NCBI GenBank assembly: GCA_947460345.1
Contig: CANHGM010000011.1
Location: 33,423 to 97,422, forward strand
From: Bacteroidota bacterium
GTDB lineage: Bacteria > Bacteroidota > Bacteroidia > UKL13-3
DNA length: 64,000 nucleotides
Direction of reading: 5' to 3'
Within the stretch, counting starts at the first letter, position 1, and the number at the start of each line of letters is the position of its first letter. The notes below the pieces were generated by a model. The model was not told the origin of the DNA, did not search any database, and was given only the letters and a program-made list of their open reading frames with translations. The translations under genes and the position numbers were made by a program. This document shows positions 56,017-64,000 of this stretch, piece by piece.

Positions 56017-56080
56017 TTAAATCGTATTGGCATAAAGTATGTCAAAATAAAGAAAACATACCAAAGTGCTAAACATTCAT

Positions 56081-57229
56081 TTAGGTTAATATTTTAGCAA
56101 AACGCTTCTTCAATTTCAGGAATTTAACTTCGAAATAGTAATAAGAAACATATGAAATTATACAAACACAAATCATAATGATAGGATGTATAAAAAAGCT
56201 GAGTGAACTGTAGGCTTGAAAAGTTCCATGAGCATGCATATAATTATAAAACATAAAAATAATGGGCATATGCCAAAGATATATTCCATAGGAAATTTGG
56301 CCAATGCTTGATAAAAACTTGTTCTCTAGCGATATAATCGTATTCTTATTGGTAGATAAATTCATTAAAATAATACCAGTAACAAATGAGAAGAATGGAT
56401 AGAGATGCCCAAACCTTGAATCTACAAACATTAGAATGAGAAAATATCCCACGAAAATCAGATATGAAATCCTCTGAATAGATCGCTTATAAAAAAACTC
56501 GCAATTCATTTCAAATTTAAAAATACTGAGTTTTTTTTCAAAGTAAAGCAATGCAAATAAGCCCCCCAATGCCATGGAGTCAAACTTTGAAACACAAATG
56601 ATGTGATATATATCTTCAAAAACACTTAAATGAATAAAACGTGATAACACCAAAAATGTAATCTTAAGTATAGGAATAATGCAAATAACAAAAAGAATAA
56701 GACTTTTAAATCTCTGATTATTTTTCATTGATAACCAAGGCCAAAAGATATAAAATTGTTCTTCTACGCCTATAGACCAAATAGTATGTATGAACAAAGG
56801 GGTAAACTTCAAAATGAAAGTGACGTTTGTCAAGAAAAACATATTCAGAAATACTCCTCCTAATGAATTTCGCTTAAAATCAGAGCTAGGATATAGCGAT
56901 GGAAAATATGTTGGAACAATCCAATAACCCATAATTAAAATCAAATAAAATAATGGCCATATCCTCAGAATTCTTCGCATATAAAATCCTTTGATATCGA
57001 TACTGCCAAATTGATTTTTCTCTGTTATAAGCAAGTAAGTGATTAAGTATCCACTTAAAGTAAAAAAAATAGTAACGCCAATTTCTCCTAAAGGAATCAA
57101 ACTCAACAAACGACTTAGTCCAATGCCGTCTTTCTCAGCTTCTATATGTGCAATCATCACTATGATAGCTGAAATAGCCCTAACAGCATTTAAGCTAGGT
57201 AAATACAATCGATTGGAGCTGCTTGACAT
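56081..57229 (-). CDS. Acyltransferase 3 family membrane protein (OafA/YrhL-like)
   Basis: 382 residues with about ten membrane helices. Family motifs: LNAVRAISAIIVMIAHIE (first helix, catalytic His), GVTIFFTLSGYLIT, and SIGVEEQFYIFWPW, where the Glu-Glu-Gln segment is conserved. Such proteins add acetyl or other acyl groups to sugars of surface polysaccharides. It is the last gene of a tight minus-strand run that also contains O-antigen ligase and a glycosyltransferase, which fits O-antigen decoration. Confidence 0.93.
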   Translation of the reverse strand: MSSSSNRLYLPSLNAVRAISAIIVMIAHIEAEKDGIGLSRLLSLIPLGEIGVTIFFTLSGYLITYLLITEKNQFGSIDIKGFYMRRILRIWPLFYLILIMGYWIVPTYFPSLYPSSDFKRNSLGGVFLNMFFLTNVTFILKFTPLFIHTIWSIGVEEQFYIFWPWLSMKNNQRFKSLILFVICIIPILKITFLVLSRFIHLSVFEDIYHIICVSKFDSMALGGLFALLYFEKKLSIFKFEMNCEFFYKRSIQRISYLIFVGYFLILMFVDSRFGHLYPFFSFVTGIILMNLSTNKNTIISLENKFLSSIGQISYGIYLWHMPIIFMFYNYMHAHGTFQAYSSLSFFIHPIIMICVCIISYVSYYYFEVKFLKLKKRFAKILT

Positions 57230-57234
57230 GCTAT

Positions 57235-57846
57235 TTACAATACATTAAATTTCAGTAATGAATAATTTTCAAGACTGCCTTCCAAAACATCTCCTGCTTT
57301 GACTGCTGCCACACCAGCAGGTGTTCCAGTAAATATTAAATCTCCAGTTTTCAAAGTCATAATTTGCGAAACATAACTTATAAGTTTATCAATATTGTGA
57401 AGCATAAGTGAAGTGTTTCCTTGTTGTCTCAACTCTCCATTCACGGTCAATTTAAATTCTGTCTCATTCAAATCTCTAACTTGTTCCTTATTTATAAATT
57501 TCCCAATCGGAGCAGCACCATCAAACCCTTTGGCTTTCAACCAAGGCAAACCCTTTTCTTTCAATTTTGATTGAATATCTCTTGCTGTAAAATCAACTCC
57601 GACTGTAATTTCATCATAATATTTGTGAGCAAATTTCTCCTGAATACATTTTCCATTTTTGTTAATTTTGACTACAATTTCAATCTCGTGATGAACATCG
57701 TTTGAATAATCAGGAATATAAAAACTATCTCCATCTTTTAATAGCGATGTATCTGGTTTCATAAAAACCACAGGCTCGTCTGGAATTTCATTTTTTAGCT
57801 CTTCAATATGAGCAGCGTAATTTCTACCTATACAAATTATTTTCAT
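57235..57846 (-). CDS. Fumarylacetoacetate hydrolase family protein
   Basis: 203 residues. Typical FAH stretch: IICIGRNYAAHIEELKNEIP, PVVFMKPDTSLLKDG, HHEIEIVVKINK with the metal-binding Glu pair, GVDFTARDIQ, and LKTGDLIFTGTPAGVAAV. The short form is usually an acylpyruvase or oxaloacetate tautomerase-type enzyme. The start overlaps the upstream permease stop by 4 bases, so translation is coupled. The metabolic role among surface-glycan genes is unclear. Confidence 0.93.
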   Translation of the reverse strand: MKIICIGRNYAAHIEELKNEIPDEPVVFMKPDTSLLKDGDSFYIPDYSNDVHHEIEIVVKINKNGKCIQEKFAHKYYDEITVGVDFTARDIQSKLKEKGLPWLKAKGFDGAAPIGKFINKEQVRDLNETEFKLTVNGELRQQGNTSLMLHNIDKLISYVSQIMTLKTGDLIFTGTPAGVAAVKAGDVLEGSLENYSLLKFNVL

Positions 57847-59189
57847 TGCAGTAAATCTGAATCAATTGAGTCTGTTTTATTTGTTTCTGCTTTAAACTCT
57901 TTCTTTGGATTTAAAAAATATAATACAAAACCCATAGCTACAATCCCAAGACCAAAAAGTGTTTCGGTAGGTTTGTCTTTAGCTACAAAGTACAAAGTCC
58001 ATAAGTTTAATAACAAGAATATGATGGGTGTAAAAGGGTAACCAAAAGTTTTATAAGTATTGTTACTTAGATCTTTCCTTCTTAATATAAATATTCCAAA
58101 AACAGATAAGAACGTAAACAAGCTTAATGAAAATCCAACAAATGTGAGAACCTTGTCGAAGCTTGATGTCATTATTAAAATGCATGAAATAGAAGATTGA
58201 AAAATAATAGCAGTAAGTGGAATACCTGTAAGTGTTTTCTTACCTAAGAAGGATAATATTTTTGTATCTTCACCCATACTTTGGGCAACACGAGGCCCAG
58301 CAATAATCATGGCACTTATACTCGAAACCAAAAGCAATGAAATAACCCATCCCATAATATTGGCACCTGTCTGATTAAATATATGTTCAGCCGATATATA
58401 ACCCACATCAACCTTCCCAACCAACTCGGGCACTGGAGCCGTGTAAAGAAATATATAATTTAGCAATATATACAAAGCCATAACTACACCCGTGCCTACC
58501 AATAACGATTTAGGTAAATCCTTTTTAGGATTCACCATCTCTCCTGTGAGATAGGCCGATGCGTTCCAACCTGAATAAGCATAAGACACGAATATGAGAC
58601 TCACTGCAAATGAATTACTTAAGACTTCATTCATCGACAACTCATTCAATTCGAAGTTCAGCTTTTGTGGTGTTTCAATAAAGAAACCACAAATTATGAA
58701 AGCCAACACAAGCACTACTTTTACTGTCGTGGCTATATTTTGAAAACCAATTCCTTTTTCTAAATGAAAACAATGAATAGCAGTAATAACCAATACAACT
58801 CCAATTGCTAAATAAGTTTCATTAAGCATGGGCAATACATCAGAACTATATTTACCCAAGGTCATAGCTGCAAGTGCAACTGGTGCTGCAAAACCAACTG
58901 TGGAAGAAACCCAACCTGAAGCAAACCCCACTGATGGATGATATAATCTAGATAAATAATGATATTCGCCTCCACTTTTAGGCATGGCAGCACCTAACTC
59001 TCCATAAACTAATGCCCCACACAAAGCTACAATTCCGCCAACTATCCAAAGAAGTAAAATAGAAAGTGGTGAAGAAAGTCCTAAAAGTTGAAATCCCAAA
59101 CTTGTGAAGACTCCAGTACCTATCATATTGGCTATCACTATTGCAGTAGCTGAAAAAAATGTGATATGTTTTTTAGAAATTTGATTCAT
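57843..59189 (-). CDS. APC-superfamily amino acid permease
   Basis: 448 residues with twelve predicted membrane helices. The first helix motif ANMIGTGVFTSLGFQ and LGAAMPKSGGEYHYLSRLYHP are those of the LAT/APC branch, as is SYAYSGWNASAYLTGEM in helix 6. Likely an amino acid antiporter or uptake system; the substrate cannot be read. Only 3 bases separate it from the O-antigen ligase gene, and it overlaps the FAH gene by 4. Confidence 0.94.
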   Translation of the reverse strand: MNQISKKHITFFSATAIVIANMIGTGVFTSLGFQLLGLSSPLSILLLWIVGGIVALCGALVYGELGAAMPKSGGEYHYLSRLYHPSVGFASGWVSSTVGFAAPVALAAMTLGKYSSDVLPMLNETYLAIGVVLVITAIHCFHLEKGIGFQNIATTVKVVLVLAFIICGFFIETPQKLNFELNELSMNEVLSNSFAVSLIFVSYAYSGWNASAYLTGEMVNPKKDLPKSLLVGTGVVMALYILLNYIFLYTAPVPELVGKVDVGYISAEHIFNQTGANIMGWVISLLLVSSISAMIIAGPRVAQSMGEDTKILSFLGKKTLTGIPLTAIIFQSSISCILIMTSSFDKVLTFVGFSLSLFTFLSVFGIFILRRKDLSNNTYKTFGYPFTPIIFLLLNLWTLYFVAKDKPTETLFGLGIVAMGFVLYFLNPKKEFKAETNKTDSIDSDLLQ

Positions 59190-59192
59190 TGT

Positions 59193-60635
59193 TTAACTTA
59201 ACGATTCTTGCTCGAACTGCTCCCAAATCATTGATTTTTCTTTATACTCTTTTACAGGGTCTGCTAAATCATCACGTTTTTTTACTAAATTTATAAAAGC
59301 AATTCCATATACAAATCCCATCATCGAAATTCTCATAGCAGCGTGAAATGAACAAATAATAGAGAAACTAGAAAACATAATCAAGAATAATTTTTTATGA
59401 AACTCTTTTGATTTTATAAAACTTAAAATAGGGAAATATATTAGAATAAATAAAGAAATCAACCCGAGCATTCCATGTTCTGAAATCAATCTAGAAAATT
59501 CAGTATGCGGAGGCTTCCCATCATCAAATAATTTATATCTAACAGCTGCAGACATGCCTGGCCCAACTCCTAAAATTGGATATCTCTTAAAAACTTCAAA
59601 ATCCTCTTGAACAATATCTTCTCTTCCACTAAAACCTGATCCAAAATTCTCGTTTTCACTTCCTTTATTCTCTTCTTTTGAACTTGTTGTACCTGCATAT
59701 CTTTTAGAAAGAGTATTACCTGTAATATTATCAAAGTAATTAAATATAAAAACCGAAATTAATGTAACCAATACTAAATTAAATATGAAGGTATTTTTTT
59801 TATTAGATTTGCTATATACAATCCAAACTATTGAGCCTAATACTACTGAAGTGATTGCAGTAAAAATTCCTCCTCTTGAAAAGTTAATAATACAAAAAAA
59901 CAAAAATATAAAGGTAATAATTCTATCTAAAATATTATTTACTGTTATCACCATATTTAGAAAATACCCAGTCATCATTACAACAACTCCAAATCCAAGT
60001 AAAGAAGAAACTTGATTAGGTCCATATCCTCCACTAAGTTCAAAATTTGCTGCATCCTGAAATTTGATTTCATTTAATGTTGGTGCTCTTAGAGCTATAA
60101 TTGCACAAGTAGTAATCAAAGGTAAAACAATAAACAAAAACAAGGTTCTTAGTTGAGCAAGTGAATATTTCCTTTGATAAAAATAATAACTAGACATAAG
60201 TAACGATAGAGGTCCAGACAAATTGAAAGATATATTATTTCTTGCTGATTTGAAATCCACAAAATCACAAAGCAACAAGGAAGGCAATAAAAGAAAAAAA
60301 TAAATAAAAATTTGATTGGGTAATTGGCTTTTTCTAACTTTTTCCGATGCAATTGATATAAAAGAAACAAATACTAAAATATATTTCACACCTTCCCAAG
60401 GAACATTCGCTCCTGTCATTCTAAATACAATTTCCATACAGGTAAAATAGGAAATAATAATAGCTGCAATTTCTGTCTTGTTTTGATTACCTATTAAAAC
60501 AGAAATTCCAATTCCTAACAGACCATAATACCATACTTCTACTAAGCCTGATACTAAATTAAAAGCAATACCCAAAAGTAAGTGAAACAATAATAAAATT
60601 GCAATTTGTATTTTAGTTAAATTTTCAAATATCAT
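59193..60635 (-). CDS. O-antigen ligase family membrane protein
   Basis: 480 residues with about eleven membrane helices and a large external loop (about 300-380) holding GREDIVQEDFEVFKRYPILGVGPG and a His in GKPPHTEFSRLISEHGMLGL. The latter PHxEFxRxxxExG pattern is the Wzy_C/WaaL signature. The family joins O-antigen to lipid A-core or polymerises glycan repeats. It overlaps the upstream glycosyltransferase by 4 bases (ATGA). The gene has few TATATA words compared with most of the window. Confidence 0.93.
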   Translation of the reverse strand: MIFENLTKIQIAILLLFHLLLGIAFNLVSGLVEVWYYGLLGIGISVLIGNQNKTEIAAIIISYFTCMEIVFRMTGANVPWEGVKYILVFVSFISIASEKVRKSQLPNQIFIYFFLLLPSLLLCDFVDFKSARNNISFNLSGPLSLLMSSYYFYQRKYSLAQLRTLFLFIVLPLITTCAIIALRAPTLNEIKFQDAANFELSGGYGPNQVSSLLGFGVVVMMTGYFLNMVITVNNILDRIITFIFLFFCIINFSRGGIFTAITSVVLGSIVWIVYSKSNKKNTFIFNLVLVTLISVFIFNYFDNITGNTLSKRYAGTTSSKEENKGSENENFGSGFSGREDIVQEDFEVFKRYPILGVGPGMSAAVRYKLFDDGKPPHTEFSRLISEHGMLGLISLFILIYFPILSFIKSKEFHKKLFLIMFSSFSIICSFHAAMRISMMGFVYGIAFINLVKKRDDLADPVKEYKEKSMIWEQFEQESLS

Positions 60636-61981
60636 AAGGTTAATCTCTCCAAGATTGAGCCTTCCTCTTTCATCTTATTAGCTTTAGATTTTGAAAGTGA
60701 AAATTGATATAAAGAAATTGGCAATTTTAAAAAACTTATAATCAAAAAAAACGGCATTAGTAGTTTCTTTCCTTTATATTTATAAGGAATAGCTGAAGTA
60801 AGAATACCTTGAAAGAATAATCTATTCAACGCTTTTTGATCAAAATACGTTAAATAATAATAACTCACACTTGGTATTGGCATAGGTGCAAATAACTTTT
60901 TGGTTCTAAAAGCATCCCAAGAACCAACTTGCCTTAATCCTCCTTCACTTACTTTTAAATGAAGTCTTTGTGCTAATGGATTGGATATACTTCTAAATCC
61001 ATTTAAATATGCTCTTAATCCAAACTCTCCATCTCCCATTCTCATTTTATCATATTGCCTGTCAAACAAACCAATCTTTTCAAAAACACATCTATGAACC
61101 AAAGCATTACCTGAATCAAATTGATCTGCCCATCTAAAAAAAGAATAATTTTCAGGAACTTTCTCTCCCACTTTTGAAATAGATACTCCAGCAGAAATTT
61201 CTGCTTTGTAATAGTCTACTGCTTTCAAATGTTCTTCTACCCAATTTTGATCGACTCTACTATCATCATCAAAAAACAACAACCATTCACCTGATGATTG
61301 TCTGATGGCTTCATTTCTGGCTAACCATTGCCCTCTTTCTTTTTGAACAATTAATTTAATAGAGATTTGAAATTGTTTATAAAAATCTTCCTCAACTTTG
61401 TCACTTTGATCTATTATAATCAATTCATGAATAGCTATTGATTGTTTTTCTAAATCTTCTATTGCATCTTTTAAATATTTATACCTATTCAATGTAGGTA
61501 TAATTACTGTAATTTTAGGTTTATTGGTTATTAATTTTGAGTTGTATTGAAGATAGTCTTCAGAGATTTCAACATGTTTAAAATTCCCCTGAAACTTCAT
61601 ATTTCTTGACTTATAAAAACTTGTACATTCCTTTATTGGATTATGAAGGCCCAAGACTCTTATAATCAAAATATAATACCTCCAAAATGGTTTATAATAT
61701 TTTCTTATAAACCTATATTCGTCTGCTAGTGAAACTTTTGAATCTAAACTTTCTATGCTTTTCTTATCAGAATAATTTAAAACACCACTGTTCCATGATT
61801 TATAGCCTAGGTCATACAATTGTGCTGTTCTACTTTCAAAATTAAGGTCTGCTTTAAAAGCTAAATTAGTGTTTTGATTTTCATTGTAAACCATTGAAGC
61901 AAATTCTCCTGTAACAGAAGGTACTAATAAAAAGTACCATCCATTAGAAATATATTTTTTAAACTCAAATGTTTGATTCAA
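60632..61981 (-). CDS. Family 2 glycosyltransferase with N-terminal extension
   Basis: 449 residues from TTG 61981 (NQTFEFKKYISNGWYFL). The more upstream TTG 61999 lies inside the promoter element. The GT-A core begins near residue 155: KITVIIPTLNRYKYLKDAIED, GQWLARNEAIRQSSGEWLLFF (18-20 residues), then the DDD metal motif in FFDDDSRVDQNW and a later MRMGDGEFGLRAYL with the ED/GDGE motif. The N-terminal ~155 residues have no known motif. It is the first gene of the five-gene surface operon. Confidence 0.92.
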   Translation of the reverse strand: MNQTFEFKKYISNGWYFLLVPSVTGEFASMVYNENQNTNLAFKADLNFESRTAQLYDLGYKSWNSGVLNYSDKKSIESLDSKVSLADEYRFIRKYYKPFWRYYILIIRVLGLHNPIKECTSFYKSRNMKFQGNFKHVEISEDYLQYNSKLITNKPKITVIIPTLNRYKYLKDAIEDLEKQSIAIHELIIIDQSDKVEEDFYKQFQISIKLIVQKERGQWLARNEAIRQSSGEWLLFFDDDSRVDQNWVEEHLKAVDYYKAEISAGVSISKVGEKVPENYSFFRWADQFDSGNALVHRCVFEKIGLFDRQYDKMRMGDGEFGLRAYLNGFRSISNPLAQRLHLKVSEGGLRQVGSWDAFRTKKLFAPMPIPSVSYYYLTYFDQKALNRLFFQGILTSAIPYKYKGKKLLMPFFLIISFLKLPISLYQFSLSKSKANKMKEEGSILERLTL

Positions 61982-61996
61982 AAGATTTTTTTGCGG

Positions 61997-62004
61997 CAAA
62001 TATA
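61997..62004 (-). promoter_or_regulatory. -7 promoter element of the surface operon
   Basis: Minus-strand TATATTTG matches TAnnTTTG exactly, 15 bases before TTG 61981. It is the only clear promoter seen for the run down to 56081. Confidence 0.6.
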
Positions 62005-62119
62005 CTATAAGTGAATTTTATTACATGATTCATTTGAAGGTAAATTTCCACAAACATCTAAAATCCATCTATCAATATTTAATTTATCAGTTAAATGATT
62101 ATTTATTCTCGGTTTGTTT

Positions 62120-62127
62120 TAATTTTG
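62120..62127 (+). promoter_or_regulatory. -7 promoter element for the methyltransferase gene
   Basis: TAATTTTG fits TAnnTTTG exactly, 22 bases before TTG 62150. Confidence 0.55.
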
Positions 62128-62149
62128 CTGAAACTATAAATATAACATT

Positions 62150-62854
62150 TTGAAAATTATAAATAAAGAAGATATCGTTCAGTGGGATATAAATAATTGG
62201 AGTAAAGCACTTTCTTTTTGGGAAAAAGAAATAGAAAAAACAGCCGATAAAAACAATCCTATATTAACATTAGGTGAAAGGTACGGTGGCTTATCCCTTT
62301 GGTTAGCTTCAAATGGATATAAAAATATTTGTTCTGATTATGAAGTTCCTGAGTCTAAAGCTCACGAACTTCACAAAAAATACAAAGTTGATGATTTAAT
62401 AACTTATAAAAATATTGATATTTTTAACATCCCATATCCTGACAATACATTTGATGTTGTTGTGATTAAGTCTGTAATAGGCGGATTAAAGCTTTCTCAC
62501 AAAGACAAAAGCACTAGAACTTTAGAAAATCAAAAAAAAGCTGTTGACGAAATTAAAAGAGTTTTAAAACCTGGTGGCATATATTTAGGAGCAGAAAACA
62601 TGCAAGGTGGTTTATTACATAAATTTCTTAGAAATTATACTCAGAAAAATACAGGTTGGAGATACCTTACTCAAGATGATTTGTTTTTCTTACTTGATGG
62701 TTTTAGTGAAATAAAAATCCAATTCTATGGTTACTTAGGTACACTTTTTAGTTCAAAATTAGTCAACTCTATTACTGGTGCTTTTGACAAAGTACTTTCT
62801 AAAATTATCCCTTCTAAAAACAGATATATTAGTTTTTTTATTGTTAAAAAATAA
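62150..62854 (+). CDS. Class I SAM-dependent methyltransferase
   Basis: 234 residues from TTG 62150. SAM motif I is LTLGERYGGLSLWLASNGY (about 40-58), an acidic loop NICSDYEVPES ends strand 2, motif IV lies in NTFDVVVIKSVIGGL, and EIKRVLKPGGIYLGAENMQ is the motif VI-type post-loop. It probably modifies a small molecule or glycan, and by position a surface polysaccharide precursor. It is a single gene between the glycan operon and the helicase, with few TATATA words. Confidence 0.88.
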   Translation: MKIINKEDIVQWDINNWSKALSFWEKEIEKTADKNNPILTLGERYGGLSLWLASNGYKNICSDYEVPESKAHELHKKYKVDDLITYKNIDIFNIPYPDNTFDVVVIKSVIGGLKLSHKDKSTRTLENQKKAVDEIKRVLKPGGIYLGAENMQGGLLHKFLRNYTQKNTGWRYLTQDDLFFLLDGFSEIKIQFYGYLGTLFSSKLVNSITGAFDKVLSKIIPSKNRYISFFIVKK

Positions 62855-62907
62855 TATTTAGTTTTCTTTTGTTTATAAATTGATTTAAGAAGTTATAACA
62901 GTAACTT

Positions 62908-62915
62908 TATTTTTG
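62908..62915 (+). promoter_or_regulatory. -7 promoter element for the helicase gene
   Basis: TATTTTTG is an exact TAnnTTTG match, 12 bases before the ATG at 62928. Confidence 0.6.
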
Positions 62916-62927
62916 TAGTCAATATAA

Positions 62928-64000
62928 ATGGATTATTTAAGTTTATTAAACGAAGAACAAAGAAAAGCTGTAGTGGCAACTGAGGGTCCGGTGATGATTG
63001 TAGCAGGTGCAGGTTCTGGCAAAACCAGGGTACTTACATATAGAATTGCACATTTGATAAAAAAAGGTGTGGATCCATTTAATATTCTTTCACTTACTTT
63101 TACCAATAAAGCTGCAAAAGAAATGAGAGAAAGAGTTGAGAAAGTTGTTGGTCCTGAAGCTAAAAACTTATGGATGGGAACTTTTCACTCAGTTTTTGCT
63201 CGGATTTTAAGAACTGAGGCCCCGCTATTAGGTTATCCTTCTAATTTTACTATATATGATACTGACGATGCTAAAAGTTTGATAAAAACAGTCTTGAAAG
63301 AAATGGGTCTTGATGACAAAGTATATAAACCTTCAACAGTATTATCACGTATTTCTTCAGCAAAAAATAATTTAATTGGTCCTGAACAGTATGCCAATGA
63401 TAGCGATATAAAATCTGATGACGATGTGGCTCAAAGACCCCTTTTGCATGAAATATATTCTAGATATGCCAGCCGATGTTTTAAAGCAGGTGCTATGGAT
63501 TTTGATGATTTATTGTTTAACACCAATAAAATTTTAAAGATCTTTCCTGATGTGTTAGCTAAATACCAACACAAATTTAAATATGTAATGGTTGATGAGT
63601 ATCAGGATACTAACTATTCTCAATATGTAATTGTAAGAAGACTTGCTGCTGTTAATAGAAATATATGCGTAGTTGGAGACGATGCTCAAAGTATATATGC
63701 TTTTAGAGGTGCCACCATTCAAAATATTCTCAATTTTCAAAAAGATTATGGCGAAATTCAAGTATATAAACTTGAACAAAACTATCGTTCTACTAAAACA
63801 ATAGTGCAAGCTGCAGGTGGTATAATTAAAAACAATAAAGACCAATTAAAAAAAGAAGTCTGGACAAACAATGACCTTGGAGATAAAATAAAACTAATTC
63901 GTGCTATATCTGATAACGAAGAAGGTAAAATTATTGCAGAAAATATTTTTGAAGAAAAAATGAGAAACCAACTTCAAAATAAAGATTTTGCTATTTTATA
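62928..64000 (+). CDS. UvrD/PcrA-type DNA helicase, N-terminal part
   Basis: 357 codons from ATG 62928 run off the right edge. Superfamily 1A motifs in order: Q motif LNEEQRKAV, Walker A VAGAGSGKTRVLTYRI, motif Ia LTFTNKAAKEM, motif Ib GTFHSVFARIL, motif II VMVDEYQDTN, motif III VVGDDAQSIYAFRGA and motif IV LEQNYRST. This is a 3'-5' helicase of DNA repair and replication restart. Motifs V and VI lie past the window, so UvrD and PcrA cannot be told apart. TATATA-type words are again common here. Confidence 0.95.
   Translation, partial: MDYLSLLNEEQRKAVVATEGPVMIVAGAGSGKTRVLTYRIAHLIKKGVDPFNILSLTFTNKAAKEMRERVEKVVGPEAKNLWMGTFHSVFARILRTEAPLLGYPSNFTIYDTDDAKSLIKTVLKEMGLDDKVYKPSTVLSRISSAKNNLIGPEQYANDSDIKSDDDVAQRPLLHEIYSRYASRCFKAGAMDFDDLLFNTNKILKIFPDVLAKYQHKFKYVMVDEYQDTNYSQYVIVRRLAAVNRNICVVGDDAQSIYAFRGATIQNILNFQKDYGEIQVYKLEQNYRSTKTIVQAAGGIIKNNKDQLKKEVWTNNDLGDKIKLIRAISDNEEGKIIAENIFEEKMRNQLQNKDFAIL

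Noticed and set aside
61982..62149. Hidden gene between the glycosyltransferase and the methyltransferase
   Set aside because: No open frame of useful length with a start. It contains two facing promoter elements only.

Overview
The window is one dense, AT-rich bacterial chromosome segment (roughly 30% G+C by eye) from a member of the Bacteroidota. Several features point there: a GldD gliding lipoprotein; two secreted proteins with C-terminal type IX secretion (T9SS) sorting domains; the lineage-typical promoter element TAnnTTTG, which can be read directly in front of many genes; no recognisable Shine-Dalgarno sequences; and Bacteroidota small-protein families (DUF2795 and a CCGxGCxxCPYG protein). 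The genus cannot be fixed from sequence alone. No transposase, prophage, integrase, CRISPR array or rRNA gene was seen.

Layout. 0-8 kb: end of an MFS transporter, a glycosyltransferase, a ComA-like phosphosulfolactate synthase overlapping a phosphopantetheinyl transferase, then a minus-strand run tRNA-Arg(CCT), gldD, alpha/beta hydrolase, purH, and a CsgG-like exported protein. 8.0-8.4 kb is the only gene-free stretch over 300 bases. It holds an array of a 17-base core repeated every 31 bases. 8.4-14 kb: a secreted Cys-rich protein with a damaged start, a repeat protein with a T9SS tail, a TrkA-linked potassium channel, and an extracellular phospholipase D-fold protein with OB, FN3-like, PKD and T9SS domains. 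14-26 kb: YyaL/DUF255 protein, DUF2795 protein, CinA, a LutA-like Fe-S protein, and an envelope set (lptE, an lptD-like gene, amidase, kdsD-like, lptB) with purB and a candidate rod-shaped 6S-like RNA between them. 26-42 kb: copper P-type ATPase, ferredoxin, LuxC-type acyl-CoA reductase, phosphodiesterase, DPP-IV-type peptidase, YfhO-like membrane protein, mtgA, polyprenyl synthase, pyrD, a His-rich membrane protein and an MFS transporter. 42-53 kb: a TrmH-family gene with dapB, TraB/GumN and DUF3857-type proteins; a probable metal-uptake TonB receptor locus; and an operon of UDP-glucuronate decarboxylase-like epimerase, pdxA, SUI1, lipoprotein and DUF423. 53-64 kb: pRiA4b-like protein, ftsH, a tight minus-strand operon (acyltransferase, FAH hydrolase, amino-acid permease, O-antigen ligase, glycosyltransferase), a methyltransferase, and the start of a UvrD/PcrA helicase.

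How they fit together: much of the window serves the envelope. LPS is transported and built by LptB/LptD/LptE, KdsD, the O-antigen ligase and glycosyltransferases. Peptidoglycan is handled by MtgA and the amidase, and gliding and T9SS export by GldD and its cargo. Nucleotide and cofactor enzymes (purH, purB, pyrD, dapB, pdxA) lie between them.

The most unusual signals are the 31-base-period array at 8.1 kb, the candidate ncRNA at 20.7 kb, a strong excess of TATATA-type words through genes and gaps that thins out at about 56-62 kb, frequent TTG starts, and two genes whose signal-peptide region has no usual start codon in place. No clearly new multi-gene system was found.
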